A stretch of DNA of 5,321 bases from Gammaproteobacteria bacterium. Lineage in GTDB: Bacteria; Pseudomonadota; Gammaproteobacteria; SZUA-152. The first letter of the stretch is position 1. The number at the start of each line of letters is the position of its first letter. The stretch covers positions 1 to 5,321 of the forward strand of contig JAUWVK010000118.1 in NCBI GenBank assembly GCA_030617485.1. The letters run 5' to 3'. Shown one piece after another: positions 1 to 4,858 of this stretch. The notes below the pieces were generated by a model that saw only the letters and a list, made by a program, of their open reading frames with translations, ran no database searches and was not told the DNA's origin. Both the position numbers and the translations under genes were made by a program.

Positions 1-1
1 G

Positions 2-109
2 GAGCTCATTAAAGAACAATTGATTGAGCTGATTCAAACAGAACCCTATGAGCCTATTCATGTAAAACCCCGAGTGTCACCGATGGAAAGTGTATCGGAT
101 GACGAGTAA
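2..109 (+). CDS. scpA: ScpA, segregation and condensation protein A (C-terminal end only)
   Basis: This is an open frame entering from the left edge and ending at a TAA, giving 35 visible residues. The visible stretch LIELIQTEPYEPIHVK resembles the end of the C-terminal winged-helix region of gammaproteobacterial ScpA (from memory of the family, not a search). It is followed by a short acidic end, SVSDDE. ScpA is the kleisin subunit that bridges the two SMC heads and binds ScpB, in the cytoplasm on the nucleoid. The strongest support is context, because scpB begins 83 nt downstream on the same strand, the standard scpA-scpB order. The N-terminal SMC-binding part lies outside the window, so nothing can be said about its integrity. 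Confidence 0.8.
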   Translation, partial: ELIKEQLIELIQTEPYEPIHVKPRVSPMESVSDDE

Positions 110-118
110 CTATTATTT

Positions 119-170
119 TAGTTAATCATTGTAGATAACAACTGTAGTTAATTACTATAGATAACAACTG
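119..170 (+). repeat. 26-bp tandem duplication in the scpA-scpB spacer
   Basis: Two head-to-tail 26-bp units, 119-144 and 145-170, match at 23 of 26 positions. The differences are at unit positions 9, 11 and 13. A 15-bp core, TAGATAACAACTGTA, is exact at 132-146 and 158-172. Both units are AT-rich and lie just upstream of the scpB ribosome binding site. No convincing promoter or hairpin is formed. It could be replication slippage or a paired operator. Confidence 0.85.
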
Positions 171-176
171 TATTGT

Positions 177-183
177 AAGAAGG
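177..183 (+). promoter_or_regulatory. Ribosome binding site of scpB
   Basis: The purine-rich AAGAAGG ends 9 nt before the ATG at 193, a normal Shine-Dalgarno distance. It supports that ATG as the scpB start. It also shows that scpB has its own initiation signal, unlike the two genes that follow it. Confidence 0.7.
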
Positions 184-192
184 TAAGTAGTA

Positions 193-990
193 ATGTCACT
201 AAGTCCGGAAAAAACCAAAAATATTATTGAAGCAGCGCTAATGGCTGCGGGGCAGCCATTGTCTATTGATCGCTTGCTCACACTGTTTCTGGATGAGCAG
301 CAACCCTCGCGTGATGAGATTCGAGGCGCAATAAAAAATTTATCTGAGCAATGTGATGATCGTGGTGTAGAGTTGAAAGAGGTTAGTAGTGGCTTTCGCT
401 ATCAGGCAAAACAGGATTATGCTCAGTGGGTGGCGCGGTTGTGGGAAGAAAAACCACCACGTTATTCTCGCGCCTTGTTAGAAACCTTATCCCTCATTGC
501 CTATCGTCAGCCCATTACCCGTGGTGAAATCGAAGATGTGCGTGGCGTGAGTGTTAGCACCAATATAATGAAGACATTGCTGGAACGTGATTGGGTTAAA
601 GTAGTAGGACATCGTGATGTGCCCGGTAAACCGGCCATGTATGCCACGACACGACAGTTTCTGGATTATTTCAATCTGAAAAATTTAAGTGAGTTGCCTA
701 CCCTGGCAGAGATACGTGATATTGACTCCATTAATGCCGAGCTGGATCTAGTGGAGCCTGGTACCAAAACAGATGCTGATGCCAGCGCTGAATCTAATGC
801 TTCAGAAGCGGAAGAAGGCAATGCAAAATCGGTTGAAGATATTGATCTGGCTGCAAACGATGCTGCGGAAGAAATGGCAGCAGCAGGAACAAATAATACG
901 GATTCTGAGTTAGAAACTGAGTTGGAAGACCTGCCTCCAATGGAAGAGACAACCGAATTAAAAGCAGCGCCCGTCGCAGACACGGCGTGA
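193..990 (+). CDS. scpB: ScpB, segregation and condensation protein B
   Basis: ScpB dimers bind the ScpA kleisin and complete the SMC-ScpAB condensin that organises and segregates the chromosome. The protein has 265 residues. Residues 1 to about 175 form the conserved tandem winged-helix region, with family hallmarks at LETLSLIAYRQPITRGEIED (96-115), the RGVS segment (117-120) and DVPGKPAMYATTRQFLDYF (142-160). Residues from about 180 to 265 are a low-complexity tail rich in Asp, Glu and Ala with very few basic residues. Such acidic tails are variable in this family and probably disordered. The ATG start is backed by a good ribosome binding site. The gene lies between scpA and rluB, the common gammaproteobacterial order, and its TGA overlaps the rluB GTG by 4 nt. 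No catalytic activity is expected. Confidence 0.96.
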   Translation: MSLSPEKTKNIIEAALMAAGQPLSIDRLLTLFLDEQQPSRDEIRGAIKNLSEQCDDRGVELKEVSSGFRYQAKQDYAQWVARLWEEKPPRYSRALLETLSLIAYRQPITRGEIEDVRGVSVSTNIMKTLLERDWVKVVGHRDVPGKPAMYATTRQFLDYFNLKNLSELPTLAEIRDIDSINAELDLVEPGTKTDADASAESNASEAEEGNAKSVEDIDLAANDAAEEMAAAGTNNTDSELETELEDLPPMEETTELKAAPVADTA

Positions 991-1892
991 GTGATCATTC
1001 AATAGAAAAACCAGCAGGGGAAAAGCTGCAAAAGGTTCTGGCCCGCGCAGGTTTTGGTTCGCGAAGAGAGATGGAAGGCTGGATTGAAGCCGGCCGAATA
1101 AAAGTTAACAAGGTTGCCGCCACGCTGGGTGACCGTGTTGGTGAAACGGATCGTATTCAGGTTGATGGCAAGCCGGTTTCTCAGGTTACTCTCAAAGAGC
1201 GTCGCAGTCGTGTATTGCTCTATCACAAACCCGTAGGTGAAATTTGTACCCGCCACGATCCTGACGGGCGTGAAACTATATTTAAAAACCTCCCTGAATT
1301 ATCTACCGGGCGGTGGATAACCATCGGCCGTCTTGATCTTAATACCAGTGGCCTGTTGCTGATTACCACTGATGGTGATTTGGCCAATCGGCTCATGCAT
1401 CCTTCGCATGAAATTGAACGTGAATATGCAGTGCGTGTTTTAGGTGATGTGGATAGTGACATGCTTAAACGATTGCAAAGTGGTGTGGAGCTGGATGATG
1501 GCACTGCGCATTTTGATGAAATAAAAGTCGTTGGTGGCGATGGAGCGAATAAGTGGTATCACGTTATCTTACATGAAGGCCGTAATCGTGAAGTGCGCCG
1601 TTTGTGGGAATCGCAGGGAGTAAAAGTAAGTCGGTTAATGCGGGTACGCTTTGGGCTTATATCTCTGCCACGCGGGCAGAAACCAGGACGTTGGGAAGAT
1701 ATTCCTGAAGACATGGTAAATGAACTGCGTCGAAGTGTTGGTTTGGATGCCAAAAAAACACGCAGTGGAGGAAAGGGTGGCAGCCCTCGAAAGTCTGCAC
1801 CAGGTGATTTTAGTAAGAATAAGAGTCATAAAAATAAGAGTCATAAGACTGGCGGTCGTGGTCGAGGAAAGGGTTCCCGACGTAGCACGTGA
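987..1892 (+). CDS. rluB: RluB, 23S rRNA pseudouridine(2605) synthase
   Basis: RluB isomerises one uridine of 23S rRNA (U2605 in E. coli numbering) to pseudouridine in the cytoplasm. The protein has 301 residues, close to the E. coli enzyme. An N-terminal S4 RNA-binding domain (about 11-70, with KLQKVLARAGFGSRREME) is followed by the RsuA/RluB catalytic domain. The active-site signature IGRLDLNTSGLLLITTDGDL is at 113-132, with catalytic Asp117. The closing HEGRNREVRRLWES motif is at 196-209. From about 255 the tail is Lys, Arg, Gly and Ser rich and holds a duplicated NKSHK. The start is a GTG inside GTGA, overlapping the scpB stop, with no Shine-Dalgarno of its own, so coupled translation is likely. 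RluB is preferred over RluE, RluF and RsuA because of the scpB linkage and the basic tail. Confidence 0.93.
   Translation: MSDHSIEKPAGEKLQKVLARAGFGSRREMEGWIEAGRIKVNKVAATLGDRVGETDRIQVDGKPVSQVTLKERRSRVLLYHKPVGEICTRHDPDGRETIFKNLPELSTGRWITIGRLDLNTSGLLLITTDGDLANRLMHPSHEIEREYAVRVLGDVDSDMLKRLQSGVELDDGTAHFDEIKVVGGDGANKWYHVILHEGRNREVRRLWESQGVKVSRLMRVRFGLISLPRGQKPGRWEDIPEDMVNELRRSVGLDAKKTRSGGKGGSPRKSAPGDFSKNKSHKNKSHKTGGRGRGKGSRRST
1818..1847 (+). repeat. 15-bp in-frame tandem duplication in rluB
   Basis: Two adjacent 15-bp units, AATAAGAGTCATAAA (1818-1832) and AATAAGAGTCATAAG (1833-1847), differ only at the last base. They are in the rluB frame and encode NKSHK twice (residues 278-287) within the basic tail. 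The near-identity at DNA level points to recent slippage. Confidence 0.9.
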
Positions 1893-2563
1893 TATTCGAT
1901 ATGCCCTTTGAGGAAGTCTACAACAAACTCTTCAAACACTATGGTCCGCAACATTGGTGGCCAGCAGAAACCCCTTTCGAAGTTATGGTGGGTGCGATAC
2001 TAACCCAGAATACCGCCTGGGCTAATGTTGAACGGGCCATCAATAATCTCAAAAAAAATCATTGCCTCAGCCCCGAAAGCATTCTTTCTGTCGGGGTAAA
2101 AAGCCTGGCCGAATACCTGCGGCCCTCGGGTTATTTTAATATCAAGGCAAAACGACTGCGGAATTTTTGTCAGTGGTATGTAAGCGCAGGACAGTTTGGT
2201 GAGCTGGCTCGTTGGGATACGGAAAAACTCCGTAAAGGGTTGCTTTCGGTCAATGGTGTGGGCCTGGAAACGGCTGATGACATATTGTTGTATGCCTTTG
2301 AGCGGCCTGTGTTTGTGATAGATGCCTATACGCGCCGTCTTTTTTCACGCCTGGGGTTGTTGAACGCTGATAAAGGTTATGAGCCTTTACGTGCTCTGTT
2401 TGAAAAAAAGCTATCCAATCAAGTGTCTATGGCTAATGAGTATATATTTGGCGAATTTCATGCGCTTATCGTGATCCATGCTAAGACTGTATGCCGAAAG
2501 AAGCCAACCTGTGACAGCTGTTGCTTAAATATGTATTGCCCTTATTTTTTAGCCCAGACATAA
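1889..2563 (+). CDS. HhH-GPD DNA glycosylase, endonuclease III-like (COG2231/MagIII-like)
   Basis: This is a predicted base-excision repair glycosylase of the endonuclease III superfamily, 224 residues. The block WWPAETPFEVMVGAILTQNT (23-42) is typical of the COG2231 group related to Helicobacter 3-methyladenine glycosylase MagIII. The helix-hairpin-helix LLSVNGVGLETADDIL is at 118-133. The general catalytic Asp is retained as Asp145 in VFVIDAYTRR. Endonuclease III has its Schiff-base Lys where this protein has Glu127, so a monofunctional glycosylase without lyase activity is inferred. Cys202, 208, 211 and 217 form C-x5-C-x2-C-x5-C, a probable 4Fe-4S site with one residue fewer in the first gap than endonuclease III. 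The GTG start overlaps the rluB stop by 4 nt; an in-frame ATG at 1901 is the alternative. The substrate is not shown by the sequence. Confidence 0.87.
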   Translation: MIFDMPFEEVYNKLFKHYGPQHWWPAETPFEVMVGAILTQNTAWANVERAINNLKKNHCLSPESILSVGVKSLAEYLRPSGYFNIKAKRLRNFCQWYVSAGQFGELARWDTEKLRKGLLSVNGVGLETADDILLYAFERPVFVIDAYTRRLFSRLGLLNADKGYEPLRALFEKKLSNQVSMANEYIFGEFHALIVIHAKTVCRKKPTCDSCCLNMYCPYFLAQT

Positions 2564-2570
2564 ATGGATA

Positions 2571-2586
2571 TGTGAACTGTATCACG
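2571..2586 (+). promoter_or_regulatory. CRP/Vfr-like binding site
   Basis: TGTGA-N6-TCACG matches the CRP core TGTGA-N6-TCACA at 9 of 10 specified bases. It begins 8 nt after the glycosylase stop and about 100 nt before the pseudoprotease ATG. Its centre lies about 41 nt before the start point expected from the extended -10 candidate at 2604-2612, the position of a class II site. Whether this organism has a CRP-type regulator is not visible here. Confidence 0.4.
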
Positions 2587-2604
2587 GCCATTTAAGCCCG
2601 TTTT
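2585..2604 (+). terminator. Possible weak intrinsic terminator after the glycosylase gene
   Basis: CGGCC, a 6-nt loop ATTTAA and GCCCG can pair with one C-C mismatch, followed by TTTT at 2601-2604. The stem is short and the T run brief, so function is doubtful. It overlaps the CRP-like site by two bases. Confidence 0.22.
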
Positions 2605-2612
2605 GCTATTGT
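2604..2612 (+). promoter_or_regulatory. Candidate extended -10 promoter of the M48-like gene
   Basis: TGCTATTGT has the extended -10 form TG-N-TATTGT, with four of six hexamer matches including the important first A and last T. No good -35 precedes it, as expected for an activator-dependent class II promoter. The predicted start point is at about 2619-2620, leaving a leader of about 64 nt. This is by eye only. Confidence 0.28.
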
Positions 2613-2683
2613 ATTTGAAACGGTCAATAGTCAAAAAACTGCTTTTTGGCCAGTACCAGCGATCAAATTAGGGCTAACGAATA

Positions 2684-4102
2684 ATGTCTCAAAGTATCGA
2701 AGAGAGTGCTGTTGGTTTAGGTGGCGGCACAAGAAGTTTGAGATCTCAATCAGTTTTCTATATTGAAAAATTAGCTAAACAACATCAACATTTTTATCTT
2801 ACTATTGCAGTTTTCGCAGCTATAGCGGGATATGCCTATTTATTGTTCCCCCCGGCTGTTGTCTTAACCGCATTTTATTTTCTTCATGAATTGATTCCTG
2901 CTGTGCAAAGCAATCAGGATTGGGTAGAAATCGGAATTATCGGTTTTATTGCTATTTTATTCATGTACGCATCTGTTAGAACAGTCCAGCTTAAATTCTC
3001 ACATGTAAAAGGGCTGAAATTAACAAAAGAAATGACGCCAGATTTGTTTGACGTTATCACTGAGGTTCGCTCCCATTTTAAACGGCCAGCAATAAAAAAT
3101 GTTGTGATTACGGAAAAATTTGAGTGCCGTATTGAAAGCGTACCAAGGTTGGGTATTCCCGTAGCCTCATATAATACATTGGTTATTGGTTTGCCAATGA
3201 TGCAGACATTATCACCAGAAGAATTCAGGTGTGAACTATCTCGTTGTATTGGCCAAAATTCAAAAATTATCCCAAGTCTTACGTTATTCGTTTATAAATC
3301 ACATAATCTATGGGCTATGTATAACGAATCATTGAGTAAATATAAAAAATTCGGCACTAGTCCTTTACGCTGGTTTTTCAAAACATATTCACGACTGTTT
3401 GAGATAATTGCTGCCCCAGCCATCCGTATGGAGGAGCTGGAAGCTGATTTATTTGCGCTTGAGTACATAAATGAAGATGAGGTGTTTGAGGCATTGAAAT
3501 CAGAGGCGATTAGTCGAATATTGCTAAAAACACATTACTGGCCAAATGTGCGAAAAATGGTTATGAAACATCCCAACATAGCGATAAAACCATTCGCCAA
3601 TCTGGAAAATAGTGTACGCACTGAAGCGTTGCAAAATAACCGTAAAAAATGGTTGAGTGAAGCTTATTTAACAGGGCAATTACCTGGAGATCTAATGCCA
3701 AGTTTTCGACAAAGAATGGAATACATAGGGCACGCTAAAATGCGGTCAATTTCCGTTTTGGGAATGAACTCAGCAGAAAAATACCTGGGTGATACTAGAA
3801 AAAACATTATCCCTATTATTGATAAATTATGGCGCTCTACAACATTGTCTCATTGGGTGAGAGAATATAAAGAGCAGCGAAGAGATAGGGGAAGAATCAA
3901 AGATCTGAGTAGAAAGTCGCAGAAAAATGTATTGTGGCCAAAAGATATTATTTCTTACGCCTATCTGGCAAAAAAACTTAGGGGTTATACCTTTCGAAGT
4001 TCAGTTAATAAACTGATGAGAAGAAATATACGTAATGTTACGCCAGAGTTTATTTCTAGCCGGCTACAGAGTCAGCTGAGATCAAACGATATTATTCAGT
4101 AG
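2684..4102 (+). CDS. Membrane-anchored M48 (HtpX-like) peptidase homologue lacking the HExxH motif; probable pseudoprotease
   Basis: The protein has 472 residues. Hydrophobic segments at about 37-57, 58-72 and 82-99 predict an inner-membrane anchor. The next part follows M48 metalloproteases in order: LTKEMTPDLFDVITEVRSHF (113-132), VVITEKF (140-146), VPRLG (153-157), VIGLPMMQTLSPEEFR (167-182), ELEADLFA (251-258) and AEKYLGD (364-370). Family members have HELGH directly after the LSPEEFR block. Here it is Arg187-Cys-Ile-Gly-Gln191, so both zinc His and the catalytic Glu are gone, while the third ligand position, Glu251, remains. The downstream THP-type motif reads DLMPSF (336-341), with Met338 for His. 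Proteolysis is therefore unlikely. The C-terminus (about 392-472) is very basic. The frame is intact but AT-rich. AGGG at 2670-2673, 10 nt before the ATG, is a modest ribosome binding site. The role is unknown. Confidence 0.8.
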   Translation: MSQSIEESAVGLGGGTRSLRSQSVFYIEKLAKQHQHFYLTIAVFAAIAGYAYLLFPPAVVLTAFYFLHELIPAVQSNQDWVEIGIIGFIAILFMYASVRTVQLKFSHVKGLKLTKEMTPDLFDVITEVRSHFKRPAIKNVVITEKFECRIESVPRLGIPVASYNTLVIGLPMMQTLSPEEFRCELSRCIGQNSKIIPSLTLFVYKSHNLWAMYNESLSKYKKFGTSPLRWFFKTYSRLFEIIAAPAIRMEELEADLFALEYINEDEVFEALKSEAISRILLKTHYWPNVRKMVMKHPNIAIKPFANLENSVRTEALQNNRKKWLSEAYLTGQLPGDLMPSFRQRMEYIGHAKMRSISVLGMNSAEKYLGDTRKNIIPIIDKLWRSTTLSHWVREYKEQRRDRGRIKDLSRKSQKNVLWPKDIISYAYLAKKLRGYTFRSSVNKLMRRNIRNVTPEFISSRLQSQLRSNDIIQ

Positions 4103-4125
4103 AGCGTAAGACTGATGGTTTGTGA

Positions 4126-4806
4126 TTAATCGTCAAGAAAGCTCAAGATCCACTCCTGAAGTTCATCAGGTGAATCCAGTAATACATCTGCCTGCCAATC
4201 CTGCGGGTTATCGTTCTCTCCTATATACCCAAATAGCGCCACGGCGGTTCGTGCTCCAGCATGTCGGCCTGCCTCAATGTCACGTTCCGCATCGCCAACA
4301 TAAAGACATTGTTCAATATCACTGCCGGCTAGATGGCAGCCGTGCAGGATGGGTTCCGGATGTGGTTTACGATTTTCACAGGTATCACCACTGATAATGC
4401 ATGCTGCGCGTTCCGTAAGGCTCAATGATTCCATTAGTGGTTCTGTAAGCCAACCTGGTTTGTTGGTTACCACGCCCCAGTTCATGTCTTCATCTTCGAT
4501 AGCGCAGAGCAGGTCTTGCATGCCGGGGAAAAGTTCGGTTTCCCGTGTAATGTTTTCTCGGTATATTTCTAACAGACGTTGGCGCAAAAGTTCAAAATCC
4601 TGGTGCTCTTCTTCTATTCCAAAACCCAGTTTAATGAGCGCGATGCCGCCGTGCGAAACAACGGGTCTGATGGTTTCAAAAGGTAATGCCTCCTGTCCCT
4701 GTTCTTCCAAAACACAATTAAGTGCATAGGCAAGATCGGGTGCTGTATCGGCAAGAGTTCCATCAAGGTCAAACAGAACGGTACGAATCGGTAGTTGGTT
4801 ATCCAC
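4126..4806 (-). CDS. mupP: HAD-IA phosphatase, probably N-acetylmuramic acid 6-phosphate phosphatase MupP (alternatively phosphoglycolate phosphatase Gph)
   Basis: This is a cytoplasmic Mg-dependent phosphatase of 226 residues. The four HAD motifs are present: DLDGT (13-17, nucleophile Asp13, acid Asp15), Thr114 in GVVTNKP (111-117), Lys147 in NRKPHP, and GDAERD (171-176). A helical cap lies between motifs I and II. Gph hydrolyses 2-phosphoglycolate, while MupP dephosphorylates MurNAc-6-phosphate in peptidoglycan recycling. MupP is favoured for two reasons. The C-terminal RDIEAGRHAG to GYI-x3-DNPQDWQADV region resembles Pseudomonas MupP as recalled, and the gene directly follows ubiG as mupP does there. 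The start is a GTG. An in-frame stop lies five codons upstream and no ATG precedes motif I. No Shine-Dalgarno is visible, and the start lies inside a repeat. Automatic annotation may call it gph. Confidence 0.85.
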   Translation of the reverse strand: MDNQLPIRTVLFDLDGTLADTAPDLAYALNCVLEEQGQEALPFETIRPVVSHGGIALIKLGFGIEEEHQDFELLRQRLLEIYRENITRETELFPGMQDLLCAIEDEDMNWGVVTNKPGWLTEPLMESLSLTERAACIISGDTCENRKPHPEPILHGCHLAGSDIEQCLYVGDAERDIEAGRHAGARTAVALFGYIGENDNPQDWQADVLLDSPDELQEWILSFLDD

Positions 4807-4839
4807 AGAAATAATTGTTCACAGTAATAATTGTTTACA
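4799..4839. repeat. 16-bp-periodic repeat with DnaA-box-like elements at the mupP start
   Basis: On the plus strand, ACAGAAATAATTGTTC (4805-4820) and ACAGTAATAATTGTTT (4821-4836) are adjacent and match at 14 of 16 positions. In the same register lie TTATCCACA (4799-4807, a perfect DnaA-box consensus), TTGTTCACA (4815-4823, one mismatch to TTATNCACA) and TTGTTTACA (4831-4839, two mismatches). The first overlaps the minus-strand GTG start. The repeat itself is certain; DnaA binding is speculative. Confidence 0.7.
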
Positions 4840-4858
4840 GAGATAAATAGAAATGAAT

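Noticed and set aside
110..176. Sigma-70 promoter in the scpA-scpB spacer
   Set aside because: TATAGA at 156-161 resembles a -10, but TTGTAG at 129-134 is 21 nt away, too far for a normal -35, and nothing better is visible.
666..998. Minus-strand open frame of 110 codons, Ser and Ala rich, opposite the scpB tail
   Set aside because: It is the antisense of the acidic low-complexity ScpB tail (GAA/GAT/GCA codons read as Ser/Ala/Val). It has no family motif and no ribosome binding site, and scpB itself is secure.
999..1844. Several minus-strand open frames opposite rluB
   Set aside because: RluB is complete and motif-rich in this interval. The opposing frames give unrelated low-information sequences.
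2632..2648. Hairpin of CAAAAA and TTTTTG around a 5-nt loop upstream of the M48-like gene
   Set aside because: The stem is almost entirely A-T and would be weak. There is no GC stem before a T run in either direction, so it is not called a terminator.
2684..4102. Calling the M48-like gene a decayed pseudogene
   Set aside because: The frame is uninterrupted for 472 codons, the family blocks are well kept outside the active site, and a start with modest ribosome binding site is present, so a maintained pseudoprotease is the better reading.
4103..4125. Bidirectional terminator between the two convergent genes
   Set aside because: The 23-nt gap has no inverted repeat or T run. Any termination must use other signals or extend into the opposite gene.
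4122..4729. Two plus-strand open frames opposite the phosphatase gene
   Set aside because: They are antisense shadows with no recognisable domain. The minus-strand frame has all four HAD motifs.
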